Positions 42,301 through 57,300 of a stretch of 64,000 bases of DNA are shown in pieces. The stretch's first letter is position 1. The number at the start of each line of letters is the position of its first letter. The stretch is from Liolophura sinensis (lineage: Eukaryota > Mollusca > Polyplacophora > Chitonida > Chitonidae). The DNA lies in the NCBI RefSeq assembly GCF_032854445.1, contig NC_088297.1, positions 9,884,163-9,948,162 of the forward strand, written 5' to 3'. The notes beneath the pieces were generated by a model. The model searched no databases, was not told where the DNA came from, and saw only the letters and a list, made by a program, of their open reading frames with translations. A program made the translations under genes and the position numbers.

Positions 42301-45300
42301 TATTTGGAAAATATACCAAAATCCCAGGCAATAAAAAAAATCCAGGCAAATAATTCTGTTCGATCCAAAATATACCCTGAGGTGCATGTGCATGCAGGTG
42401 TAATGACCTGCACCTGTGTGACGTCTAATAAACGGGCAACTAATCAACACTGTAGTTTTTTTTACCCATATCTGCTTAAGCCCTGGTGAGTGTACCTTGC
42501 TACCATTTAAGTACACAAGGACAGTTGGGATAAAACCTTAACTGAGGTAAATTTGACAAGTGGACGGATTTCACTAGTAATACTATCATCATGTTGTCAC
42601 TGCTCTGGTTTTACTGTCTACAGCATTTAATACCCACAGAGCTTTGATCGTACAGTTTAACGTTTTTAGACCCATGTTTTTTTTTTTCTTTTCAGATTTA
42701 GAGATCTCCAGACATAACTGGAAAAGTATGAGTAAATTTATACGACAGTGGAAACCGAGCACAGCCTGAAAAACCCACAACCATCAGCAGGTTGCTGGCA
42801 GACCTTCCCACGTACGGCCAGAGAGGAAGCCAACGTGAGATGGTCTTGAACTCACAGTGACCGCATTCATGAGAGGATCCTGGGTCATTATACTGCGCTA
42901 ACGCGCTAACAGACTGAGCCACGGAGGCCCCCAGTATGAATAAATGTCTAAGGTAAGGTCAATACCTCTGCATCTGTAACTCAATTTGTAACGACCAAAT
43001 CAAAAGCTTACAATTTTCTGCTTATAATTAAGTGATAATTATAAATTTAACACTCATGTAGAACCTTTGGGTAGATAACAGACCATACATGCAAATTGAT
43101 TAATACCTGAACATGTACATGCATGACCCAGGAAAAGGTCAAATAAAAAAAGGGATTGGTTGCTCGCATGACAAATAATGAGATTTACAGACTTCTTGGA
43201 AGAGTTTAACACCATGGCCGCCTCTGGCTTACCAGCCCTTCATGAATGATTTGAAGATCATTCCACATGCACAGACAGAAAATTAATTTTCAATTTAACG
43301 AGATAAATTAATAACTTCCAATTCAATCATAAGCTGAACATTATCATCAAAAGCCCTGAGGTTCTGGTTCACTTTGGTGGACATGCAGGCCTCAGTAACA
43401 GCATTAAAGAAACTGAGAAGGAAAAGAAGTGTTTTCAGCGAATGGCAGTTATCTGTATGCCTTTTGGGTTACAAATTTAACCTCAGAAAACCCATTTTAT
43501 TTTAACAGCTTCTTGGTGCTGGGTCAAATTTGACTTTTGTCATTTAAAAGACAGCAACACACATGCAAATAAAGCTTGTGACATTACAGAGATCTTGCCC
43601 CAAAACAAATTAATATCTAAGGTACAATGTGCTAGACAGGCCATATTCATATAAGTATTTACTTGACATGCTTTTAACGCCATACTTGAGAAAAATTTCA
43701 CTTCTACATTCCAGTCAGCTTTATTGGCTGAGGAAACCTGAGTGCCTTAGACCCCAAAACTCTTTAGAGAGACAACTCTTGGTATAAAGATTAACACTTT
43801 TGAAAGTAAGACACAACTGATGCACAGTAAACTGCTTTGATGGTAAGACTATTAGTCAATCTTAAGACTAAGACAGCTTTGTCATCCAGGGGCCTAGGCC
43901 CATATTTATACCAAACATCTTAACACATACACAGTACATCGAAAATTAAAACACAGATGTGAATAAAATGTTCTGCTTTGAGCCACTGAAGTTTAAAATG
44001 TGTACACTGATTCTTTACCGCAGATCAATGCATCTACCAGAATTTGAGTTCTTTCCTGTTCTGAGTTTAGTTTATTAACAAACATTATATGACTTAAAGG
44101 TGGAGAAAACATAAAAATGACATAAAGTTCAGATGAAAAAGTGCAAAAAGTTATTCCTAGATGTGGTCTTCAATATTTTTTCAGATTTTTCCTTAAGGAG
44201 AAAAAGACAAAAGAAAATAATTTTTGCATGTTGGGTATTTGGGACCACCTTTTGGTATTTATAGTCTTTGTTTAATAATGTCATCAATGGGGATGTAACA
44301 CAGATTTCATAAATATTTTTGCACTAGAATTTGTTCTTTTCAGCTAACAAATGCATTAAACCTAAATCTGGAACATATTTATATTTTTAATGTGTTCATA
44401 AATATTGTAGGTTAAATGCATGTTTCGATATAAACAACAAATCTACTTTTCAAATAAATTTATTAGACTAGCATCACATCCTTATTTAGAACATTATTAT
44501 GCAACAACGATAAATACCAGAAGTTGGTCCCAAATACCCAGCATATAAAAATATTTTCAAATACCCTTTTCTCTTAAAAAAAAAATCCCCAAAACTATTA
44601 ACGATCATATTTGCAAATAAGTTTTGACGCTATTTAATTTAATTTTGGCATCATTTTCATGTTTTCTTCTCCTTTAAGTTGCATAATAAATCTGAACCTT
44701 TGCATAAACTTTATCTGTTACCAGGCAAACCTCCTGAATTAAAGCCTTTATTAATAGGTGAAACAGCAACAGATGGATTTGAACACGCAACCTCACTGGT
44801 CACCCACCTGATGGTCGAAGCAAGCCAGTGCTTATACGATACTATCGAAGACAGCAAAATCTCTAGGCCCTCTTAATTACAAACGTCTATAAAGGCCTAC
44901 AGTTTTGAACCTGAGACTTCATCCATGTAAGTTCAGGTATACACAGAGATTTATTGCTAATCTGCGACCACCAGCACAACACAGAGGCATTGTCTGGTCT
45001 CAGCAGCATGTCTCATACATCACAGAGCTGCCGGCTAATCTACCAGCCACCCAGACAGTCCAATCCCCCCATTAACAGCCCTCCGCACATGTAGTCCTGT
45101 CTCATTGAGCACGGATCACCAAGGTTTGGCTGAATACATTCCCTCGGTTTATATCCAGTATTATTTTACAGCACTAAACAAGCTCCCATGATCCTGGCTT
45201 GAACTATCTCAATGCAAAGGTCATAAAACTCTTGGTACTTGTATCTGAGTCTTGTATCAAGTTTATGTATTATCTACAACAAACATCCAGCAACAGGTCT

Positions 45301-48300
45301 TAGTTCTAATTCCAAATATGATTTGCAATAATACTCCCTTGCATAATTAGTCCACAGACCACTCACCAAATATCCCAATAATGCCCAGTATTTAATCCAC
45401 GAAACCATCCATCAAATATCCCAATAATGCCCAGTATTTAATCCACAAACCATTCATCAAGCATCCCAATTATGCCCAGTATATAAACCACAAAACCATC
45501 CATCAAGTATCCCAATTACGCCCAGTATATAAACCACGAAACCATCCATCAAGCATCCCAATTATGCTCAGTATATAAACCATGAAACCATCAATCAAAT
45601 ATCCCAATAATGCCAAGTATTTAATCCACAAACCATCCATCAAGTATCCCAATTATGCCCAGTATATAAACCATGAAACCATCCATCAAGTATCCCAATT
45701 ATGCCCAGTATATAAACCACAAAACCATCCATCAAGTATCCCAATTACGCCCAGTATATAAACCACGAAACCATCCATCAAGCATCCCAATTATGCCCAG
45801 TATATAAACCATGAAACCATCAATCAAATATCCCAATAATGCCAAGTATTTAATCCATGAAACAATCCATCAAGTATCCCAATTATGCCCAGTATATAAA
45901 CCATGAAACCATCCATCAAATATCCCAATAATGCCCAGTATATAAACCATGAAACCATCCATCAAATATCCCAATAATGCCCAGTATATAAACCATGAAA
46001 CCATCCATCAAGCATCCAATAACGCCCAGTATTTAATCCACGAACCAATCCATCAAGTATCTCAATAATGCCCAGTATTTAATCCACGAAACAATCCATC
46101 AGGTATCCCAATAATGCCCAGTATTTAATCCATGAAACCATCCATCAAGTATCCCAATAATGCCCAGTATTTAATCCACGAAACCATCCATCAAGTATCC
46201 CAATAATGCCCAGTATTTAATCCATGAAACAATCCATCAGGTATCCCAATAATGCCCAGTATTTAATCCACGAAACCATCCATCAAGTATCCCAATAATG
46301 CCCAGTAAATAAACCATGAAACCATCCATCAAGTATCCCAATAATGCCCAGTATTTAATCCACGAAACCATCCATCAAGTATCCCAATAATGCCCAGTAT
46401 ATAAACCATGAAACCATCCATCAAGTATCCCAATAATGCCCAGTATTTAATCCACGAAACCATCCATCAAGTATCCCAATAATGCCCAGTATTTAATCCA
46501 CAAAACCATCAATCAAGTATCCCAATTATGCCCAGTATATAAACCATGAAACCATCCATCAAGTATCCCAATAATGCCCAGTATTTAATCCACAAAAGCT
46601 TCCATCAAGTATCCCAATTATGCCCAGTATTTAATCCACGAAACAATCCATCAAATATCCCAATATACACCATATAAACCATGAAACCATCCATCAAGCA
46701 TCCAATAATGCCCAGTATTTAATCCACGAACCAATCCATCAAATATCCCAATAATGCCCAGTATTTAATCCACGAAACCATCCATCAGGTATCCCAATAA
46801 TGCCCAGTATTTAATCCACGAAACCATCCATCAAGTATCCCAATAATGCCCAGTATTTAATCCACAAAACCATCCATCAAGTATCCCAATAATGCCCAGT
46901 ATATAAACCATGAAACCATCCATCAAGTATCCCAATAATGCCCAGTATTTAATCCACAAAAGCTTCCATCAAGTATCCCAATTATGCCCAGTATTTAATC
47001 CACGAAACAATCCATCAAATATCCCAATATACACCATATAAACCATGAAACCATCCATCAAGCATCCAATAATGCCCAGTATTTAATCCACGAACCAATC
47101 CATCAAATATCCCAATAATGCCCAGTATTTAATCCACGAAACCATCCATCAGGTATCCCAATAATGCCCAGTATTTAATCCACGAAACCATCCATCAAGT
47201 ATCCCAATAATGCCCAGTATTTAATCCACAAAACCATCCATCAAGTATCCCAATAATGCCCAGTATATAAACCATGAAACCATCCATCAAATATCCCAAT
47301 AATGCCCAGTATTTAATCCATGAAACCATCCATCAAGTATCCCAATAATGCCCAGTATTTAATCCACGAAACCATCCATCAAGTATCCCAATTATGCCCA
47401 GTATATAAACCATGAAACCATTCATCAAGTATCCCAATAATGCCCAGTATTTAATCCACAAAAGCTTCCATCAAGTATCCCAATAATGCTCAGTATTTAA
47501 TCCACGAAACAATCCATCAAGTATCCTAATAATGCCCATGTAAGCTGACTGTATAAAGACTTATAAGTACTTCTGACCATATAATTTGATATATAATCCA
47601 TTAAGTTGAAATTTTTTTTAAAATACCTCAGTTTCCCACCAGATGCCATAACAATGATGTCGAAATCCACTGTGGTCCGCTTTGCTTGCGGAGAGGCTGA
47701 CAGTAATTGTCAGCAGCCAAGGGAACGCCACCTGACTTTCGATGATCAGCAGGTGCCTGTCTTGTGAAGACAACAGTGAGCCATTAAGTGTGAGAGTACC
47801 TCAGTTATAGGTGTGAAGGTAGGATGTGACACTTCCAGGGATTCAGAAACCATCTAAATTCACCAGGGACACAGTGAGGTCTTCAGCAGTCAATCAGTAG
47901 ATTAGCCAAATTCTACATTCCCAGAATAGAACTGTTGATCGAGACATAGTTAATCAGTTTTAATAAATCCATGTTTGGTACATAAGGTACTTTCAGACAT
48001 GTTTACAGGACAGATAAAGTTAAAGAAATGACACCATAAGTAAAATTCTCCATTATAGGAACTGAGTGATGGGTGTTCAAATGGTTGATCAATCCTCATA
48101 AAAAGGTGTTTAGAGCAAAGGATTGCCAAAACTAAGACAACACCTCTGGACTTGCTTAATGGACAGATACAGTACAAGCAGTTAAAGAAACCATTCATGC
48201 CTTCAGTGACTGATGAACATGCAGAAACATACGAAGGACAAAAAGCTCATCAAAAAAGTTCAGCTTGGAAACTAATTAATTTAGACAAAGGGCTATAATG

Positions 48301-51300
48301 ACTGTCTTCAAGAATTTATTTATAGTCAGTACAGATTCTGGCTTAATTCCGACCTTACTTTCTGCAGTGATTACTGATTATTCAATCTGAAGAAAAACAT
48401 GTTGGACAAAAAGCCCTCTTGAGCACAACATCTTGGGAAGAGGTAATTTGGACAAACGGCAATTACTGACTGTGTTGAAGGATTTGTTTAACAGTCAATA
48501 CAGATTCTTGCTCAACTCTGATAGTTTTCTTCTATTTGTATCTGGAGTATTGAACAGAAATCTGAATGAAACGTCCATGAAAGGATGACGAGAGAGGAAA
48601 TAAATCACATAATCTTCCATCACCACATCCGTGCTTTGCCGGTAGGCAACATGAAAACGGCACTGTTAAAAAGATTTGTGCAACACCTAAATAAAGGTAA
48701 TAGGATTTGTCCCCCTTAAATAACAGCAATGGGATGTCTGTTGGCATTAAACTAGGTTAACTTAATTTACACTGCCCATGAACTACCTTAAATTCTTGCA
48801 GAAGGAATTTCTGAATTGTGCTAATGTTGCACCATCAATTCCACAAGGACAACTGCCACCGCCTGCAGCAGGACGGAACGCTTCCCCACCCGGTACTCAA
48901 TAGCTAGCTCATCCTCACTGATAACTGTGAAACCACATATGCATGTCGCATAGAATTATACTGTCAGCAAATTAAAAGTCAACCGCCCAATCTCTCAAAC
49001 TTTTTCTATGAAATTGTTGTTCAATTAATATTTGACATATTCCTGTAAAACCAATTTCATTTCTTGAGTAGGTGGAGTACCAACTAATACACAGTACAAA
49101 TACCAAGAACCAGGAGTATCTAGTGCCCGGAATGTAGATGGATAGATGAAAGAAAGGAAAAAACATCCAAGAGCTAAGTGTGCCAGGTTCATATCTAGTT
49201 TGGAATTTTGGAAGAAATCAATATTGCTTTACAAACAGAATACAAAGACAATGTGATTAGCCATAGGCATCCTACAAGAAATAAATCAGAAACACAATGG
49301 TCACAATACATTGTCTGATTGTGTTCAAAAATAAAGACGAAAAATTAAAACAAACTATGACGACTGATAACATGACAATGAATTTTCTGCCAATGAATGT
49401 ACCATTCACCTCAGTCAAATGTTACCCTAGCACCCAACTTTTCCCCTGACAACACCCCTCCTCTCTCCGATTCCTGCCAGAAGCAGAATAACAATGATAC
49501 AAATAGCTTAGTAAACTGTGGTCTGTGGAGCTTGAGGACAGGCTGACAGTAATTGTCAGGAGCTGAGGGAACAAGACCTGACTTTTAATGACCCACAGAA
49601 GCCTGTCGTGTGAATTCACCGGTGAGCCATTAAGTGTCACAGTACCTCAGTTACAGGTGTGAAGGCAGAACATGACACTTCCAGAGATTCAGATGCCAGC
49701 TGAACTCACCAGAGACATTATGAGTAGTCGGTCAATAAATTATTCAAATTCTCCATTTCAAGAATGAAACTGTTGATTGAGAAATAGTTGCTCAGTGGAC
49801 ATGTTAACTGCATGGATATTTCCAGAAATGACACTGTGAGTAACATTCTCCATTCAAGGCACTGAGCTATTTTGAGGACAAATTGTACACTGGCTAATCT
49901 TCACAAATATGTGCATGTTTGTTATAAAAGCTTGCCAAGATCAATACCTCTAGACATGCTCACTGGATAGGTACTGGACAAGTAGTTAAAGAAACGACTC
50001 CTTATTAGTGACTGCTCAATGGGCCAAGAGGGAGATGTTGTACAAAATCTCTTCAGAAAAATACACCTTGGGAAGATTTAATTAATTTAGACAAAGGGTT
50101 ATAATGATTATCTTCAAGAATTTGTTCATAGTCAAAAGAGATTTTTGCTTAATAGCGACAGTGTGCTCGTACTGCTTCTGAACTAATGAATGATTGCTAT
50201 ACTTGCAAAAGCAGATGCTGGAACAAAAAACTCTTCAGCACAATAGCTTGGCAAGAGATTATTTGGACAAACGACAATCAATGACTCGCTTGAAGGATTC
50301 TTGCATAATGCCGATAGTGTTCTTCTATTTGTTTCTGGCCTTTTGAACTCAACTTATCTGAATGAAATGTTCCTTCTGCAAAACTGAAATGACAAGAGAG
50401 GAAATAGATCACCAGGCGACCCATTGTCGCGTTTTGCGGCAGCATGAAATCAGCACTATTAACAAAATTTGTGCAACACCTAAATAAAGGTAATAGGATT
50501 TGTCCCCCTTAAATACTGGTAATGGGTTTTTAAATAAGGTTAATTTGATTTACACTACCCGTGAACCTTAAATTCTTGTGGAAGAAATTGCTGAACGGCG
50601 CTAATCTCGCACCATCAATTCCACAGGAACTGCAGGACAGAGCATTTCTCTTACCAGGTACTCACTCAGTGGCTCGCTCATCCTCAATTGTAATGGCCTC
50701 ATCTGCATTTAGTGCTGTCTGACACTAGATATCACTGGTAGCAGACGAGTGTTGGTTTCAGATAAAGTGTGTCACAAAAGAGCACATAAAACTCCCAGAC
50801 AATTCCTCCCTGGTAACTGTGACATGTTCTTCGTAATCGTACGTCACAGAGAACCATTCTGTTCCTAATTGAAAGTCATCATCTAAATCTTGCACATTTT
50901 TTTTTTAAATTCAAGCACAATTATTGTAAAACCATATTCAAAACCAATTTTATTTCATGAGCAGAATGAAGTACAAATACCACAAACCAGGAGTGTCTAG
51001 TGTGGGAATGCAGACTGACAGGTGGAAAAGTCCAAAAGCCATACAAGTGAATTTCATACACATACTTTGGATGAGATAATCTGGACAAGGGTATAAATGA
51101 TTGCATGTCTTCAAGGATTGGGTGTCTTGAAGAATGGGATGTCTTGAAGAATTGCATGTCTTGAAGGATTGCATGTCTTGGAGGATTGCATGTCTTGGAG
51201 GATTGCACGTCTTGGAAAATTGCATGTCTTGGAGGATTGCATGTCTTGAAGAATTGCATGTCTTGAAGGATTGCATGTTTTGAAGGATTGCATGTCTTGG

Positions 51301-54300
51301 AGGATTTTTGCATGCCTTGTTTAAATTCTATAGTGTTCTTCTACTGCTTCTAGCCTTCTATTTGCTTCTGGACTATTGAACAAAACTTATCTGAATGAAA
51401 TGTCTGTTCTGCGAAACTTAAATGATAGGAGAGGAATAGATCACCAGGTAACCCATTGCCGCGTTTTGCGTCGAGGCAGCATGAAAACGGCAGTGTTAAC
51501 AAGATTTGTGTAACTCTGAAATAAAGGTAATAGGATTTGTTTCCCTTAAATAATGGTAATGGGATTTCTGTTGGCCTTAAACAAGGTTAATTTGATTTAC
51601 ACTACCTCTGAACTATCTTAAATTCTTGCGGAAGGAATTCCTGAACGATGCTAATGTCACACCATCAATTCCACGGGGACAATGACTGCCGCCTACAGCA
51701 GGACGGAGCATTTCCCCGCTAGCATGCTAGGTACTTAATCGCTAGCTGGTCCTCAATTTGTAATGGCCACGTCTGCACTTACTGCTGTCTGGCGCTAGAC
51801 ATCACTGGAACCAGACGAGTGTCTCAGACAGAACACCTCAAAAGAAAGCACATAAAACCACCATGTCCTCCCTGATAACTGGGAGACATCATTCAAGTGT
51901 ATCACATGGAATATACTGTCCACTGTAAAAAGTTCCCACCCACGTCGCTGAAACTTTTTGTTTAAGCCCCCTAGCAAATACAAGAAACAGATCTTGATTT
52001 ACACGTCTCTCTGTTTGTTACTTGTTACTGATAATCTCTTTGTGCACATGATTTTTCAAAAATTATTAGAGATAGGCCTTCCAAATTTTCCACACGTATT
52101 CCTACACACATTCTACCCATTGTAGACATGTTTCATTAGTTTATCTTTTCCAGAAAATGTGTAAATTTGTGGACAAGATATTATTAAAAACTTCCAAAAC
52201 TCAACAACCCATTCATTGCAATCATCACCTTAAATACTAAATTTTTGTACTTAGATGCATTAATTTTTTTTAATTATTTTCCTAATTGTACAGATTTTGG
52301 ACTTGGCTGATTGTTTTTCATTCAGGATTGAAATGCGTTATCTAATTACGAACACAATTTCTCAAAAACTGCTGGTATCTTGCTTTCAGACAGATCCAAA
52401 TTGCAATGTAGAAACTAGTTAGTTTGGTGGCCTCCATGGCTCAGCTGGTTAGCACGCTAGCATAGCATAATGACCCAGGAGCCTCTCACCAATGCAGTTG
52501 CTGTGAGGTCAAGTCCAGCTAATGATGGCTTCCTTTCCAGCCGTACATGGGAAGATCTTCCAGCAACCTGCGGATGGTCGTGGGTTTACCCCGGGCTCTG
52601 CCCGGTTTCCTCTCACCATAATGATGGCCATTGTCGTATAAGTAAAACATTCTTGAGTACACACCAATCAAATAAATAAATACTAGTTACTTTGCACAAA
52701 AAGCATATTACCTCTGCAAAATTTCCTCTTTGAAACTGTTCTGTATATATTGTTAAATAGATTCCAAATACATTCGAATTATATACATGTAGTAGTCTGA
52801 GGCTATGAGAATGGCACACTGATTCGAGCAGTGTGAACAATACAATCAGTGTCATTATTCAACATTTTCGCATGTTTGCAACGTGTATATTCTACCATAT
52901 TCTGAAGGCATTATTCCGTGTAAACTGCTAAAATTTCACTTTTTGTGAAGCTCTGAAATTGGCCAATCCAACCAAATGTCGTTTTGTCTCCTAAATCAAC
53001 TTAATAAGGTGGATAAATTGCAATTAAAGTTGCTCTTTCATATGCTTATTAGGTTGTGGAATTAAGATACAATAATAATACAATAAGTTGTAATATTCCA
53101 GACTAGTTATTAATATATCACACATACCCGTAACCATGGTGATACTGTAACAGTTCAATTCCATTTAATAAATTTAATTTGCCCTTGATATTTTCATTCG
53201 GCAAGAATCTTTTTATACACTCGTAATTTAGAAGACAAAGGGAAAAATTATAGCAAAAAATTTGGAAAAGTAAAATACAAAACCATCATGTACAAAACGT
53301 TCTTCAAAGGTAAAGCCTGATTAGATATGAGAGTATTAAATAATCAATGAATATAAATTCATCACAGATCATTCGAGAATGAAAACTGTTCTAGTCGATT
53401 TTTCAAAGTTGTAAGCGATCAAAGATACAGAATATCCACAGACAGAAAACATCTGCTTTGTCCCAAATATAGATTGCAAACAAAATTTAATGGGAGTTTT
53501 ATTGATTGTAGACAGGTGCTTTGAGAGGTATTTGCAAGGTAGGAATGCATGAATGATTATGACTTACAGCCAGATAGGAAGGTACAATGATATACTAATG
53601 AGAAAATGTAAATTTTAGCACCAGAGGTCATGTCTCATGACATTTATTTGCCTCCAAAGATGCCCTTTTGTGGTCAAATTTTTAGGTCCCTCAGGGCAAT
53701 ATAAATGGTTAAATTTAGGTCTCAAAAATATTTTCAGAAATATCTTGGAAAAGTATTGAGCTATGTAACAGAGAATTGAATGAAGAAAAAGGGCATACAC
53801 CTGATTTAATGAAGAAGAACGGTTGAAAATGAACAGACCTAAATTAAGCCGTAGACATTCTGTCCTGACATGCTTGCCTGGTGTCTCTGTATATCAACTT
53901 TTAATCAGAAATTCTTAAGAGGCCATTGAATCTACAATGTTAGAACAACCAGAAAAAATCTGTTTCATCATTTGATACCTTTTAGGGGAGCTCATATTGC
54001 AGGATACCCTAAAACAGCCCAAATTACGGGAATAATGCCTGGTATATTTAACTTAAACGTCTGAAAACGCATTGTTCATATTTGTTTGTACCAACTGTAT
54101 ATTTTATCTTAAGTTAAATTTTGACACTAATATTTGGTGTATAATTAAAGTATTTATTTCTGGTTTTTTAATATTTCAAATTATTTTAGATCAACATAAC
54201 CAACTAAAAGGTTTACCAAATCAGATAGTGGTATCTGGCCCCTGCTAGCTAGCATCACCTTCACCTGAATCCACAGATGCCTCTCAGTTAGCCACACTCT

Positions 54301-57300
54301 GTCCTGAAACCAGGTGATGTCTTTAGCACGACTCTACATGGCAAACCACTCATCTATTCTTGTCTGTGTCCTTCAGACAGTCTCCATTATACACCTTTGA
54401 TGTCTGATCTAAACTAATTAACAGCATGAAAGCAACACCCAATGTAAAGGTTAGCTGACAGTCTAACAAAGGGGAATGGCTTTCAGTCTTTTATTAAATG
54501 TTTATACTTATCTCGGCATATTATGTCTACATGATATACCCTAAATCCTCAACAAACTTGACCAGGGTCCAGTGGGTCGAAAGTGTATTAGATAATACTG
54601 ATATTTAAAAAAAATTTTAACTTTTAGCCAAACTCAACAGCCAATCCCATTGTCCAAAGCCAGAGCATAACAGTAGCAGATTCAGTTCACATTTAAAATA
54701 GTGTTACGCAATTATTTTGGGCTAGGTACAAAATTAAAGACTTGGCTGAAAGTTAAATCTGGAATTAAGTCTTAATTAAAATAGTTTTGAGGTTTTTCAA
54801 CCGCCTCTGCGACCAATATTCTGAAAGATTGTGAGAGAACTAGGGGGTGTAGAGAAATCATTTGCAAAGTTTTATGAAGCCTGCATCTTAAGTGACACAA
54901 ACAAATTATTTTTATCGTTATTTTCATCATAAATGTTTGCATAAATTCCACTGGAAACGGTGCTTTAGTGACTGAAAAGATTTACAGTAAGTAAACAAAA
55001 TATCTGAAAACATAATAACATGTAAATTTAAAATTTTGTAGACTAAAATGGCCGCCATCGTATAAGTGAAATATTCTTGAGTACGGCGTAAAACACCAAT
55101 CAAATAAATAAATAAATAAATAAATTGTAGACTAAAATGTATTGTTCAGGTAAGAATTCACAGAAATTATACATCTAATGTCTAGATCAAATAACATTCG
55201 TCTAATATGCAAAATTCAAATGCTCTCTGTGGTCGAATCTGAGGAGGATTTAAGGCAGGTGGCACATACTGCTACAACCAGTCTTCATAAAATATAACTT
55301 CATCCACAAGAAAACATTTCATTCGAAACATCTGGGTAATGCACGCACAATTAAAGCGTGCAACTGTTTCCAAGCAAAGCGAGAGTGCTGGAGCACTGAT
55401 TGGATAATACTGAAATACAGACAACTTATAGGCACAATGTGAATTACACTCAACTGTACGTCATTCAAATGTCTCACCAAGAAATTTTTTTTTTCCCCCA
55501 GAAACTGAAACCTTTTCCTAGAGTAACTGCCCATCCTATCGGAGATTACAGTATACTCTGACTTCATTTCTGAGCCATCGAGCTCATGAATGTTTCATCT
55601 GTTATAAAGCTCAGACATTCTACATGTACAAGAGCTTCTTGTTGTATGGCACAGTATATCACTCGAATCTTGGGTAATGTCTACCTTTTGAGATGAAGGT
55701 GAAATCTATCTGTCAATGATGAAGAATCATTTATAAGATTTCCTGGATCTGGAACACCCCAGGACAACGTGTGCATAAAATTTCCCTAACCCAAATCCCA
55801 TTATCTATAATATTTATTTTTATTGATTTGGTTAGTGTTTTACACTGTACTCAAGAATATTTCACTTGTACATGTATGACAGCAGCCAGCATTATGGTGG
55901 GAGGAAACCAGGCTGAGCCCGGGGGAAATCCATGACCATCCACAGGTTGCTGACAGACCTTCCCACATACCACTTTTTTAACTTTTGGGTGAGATACTGT
56001 ATATAAACAGGTATATACACCTGGTCTAGTGTTGTCTTTTCCTTTAATCAGTCAATAGAAGGAACAGGGTCAGGTCGTGGCTGAGTGGGGATAAGTTTTG
56101 ATCGCTATTAAGCACACAGGAAGTGCGGGTTTAATCATGTTCAGCTTTGGGCAGAGAATCCTCAAAATTCCTAACGCTGCATCTCTACTCTCTGAAAGGC
56201 CTCCAGCAGTGGTAATAATTGCTCCACAGCACCTATAAGGCTGCTCAGGTGGTCTTACTCGACATTTGTTGGCCATCAATTGCCTTCTACCAACGTGACA
56301 ATCAAATGAGTTCACTCTCCTGGTGAAAATTTGTGTCACATACAAGAAAACTAGGTTTTCAATCAGCTGTCAAAAACTCAGCGGTTTACTCTGGGTCACA
56401 CTCCGTAGATACAGATATGGGGCCTCTTGCACAAAGTGATCGTTGGCTAAGTTGATCGTAACTATCATGGCTACACATGTTAGAACCATTTACGATCAAC
56501 TTAGCCTATGATCCCTTTGTGCAAGAGGCTCCTCATTATTATTCTGTCTGCATGATAGACAGAGACTTACAGCAACAAAGCTGCAGAGGCTACATAACAA
56601 TATGGAGGGTTTCAGTTGTAGAGCGGGGTACCTTGCATCAAGCAGAAATATTGGCAGTATTAACTACAGGTATGCCTTGAAAGCCTCGCAACAAATCACT
56701 TTATTGAAAATCGGCGTATTTACTGAGCAGTAGGCCCTTACCTTCTTTCTATAATGTTTAGCCTCTGATTGGTGTCCAAACAACTAAATTACCTGTTCAG
56801 TTTAGCTGGGCTTTCACACTGTAGCTCTCCATTTATCATCATATAAAAAAAACAAGGTAAGATGCCGTTCTGAATCTAGGTACTCCTCCAGCCATAAAAA
56901 CTCGCTGTCATTGACCTAAACTACACAATTCTTTACTACAGTGATAAACACCGAGGAAGCAAATCAAAGTCATACAGTTAAAAGCGTTAAATACTTCAGA
57001 TGTTGAAAATATGACAAACAGATGTTGAAAACAATATGACAAACAGATGTCAAAAACAATAAGACAAACAGATGTTGAAATCAATATGACAAACAGATGT
57101 TGAAAACAATATGACAAACAGATGTTATACCAATATGACAAACAGATGTTGTAAACAACATGACAAACAGATGTTGTAAACAATATGACAAACAGATGTT
57201 GTAAACAATATGACAAACAGTCTCAATAACAATCTGACCTTACATAATTCCTACTGTATAGATTACCGGTAATCACACATCGTGAAAGTACAGAGACTGG

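Noticed and set aside
50921-51313. 130- and 108-codon frames with [17 protein letters not shown]-like repeats
   Set aside because: By-products of the 17-bp array; every frame gives the same peptide cycle.
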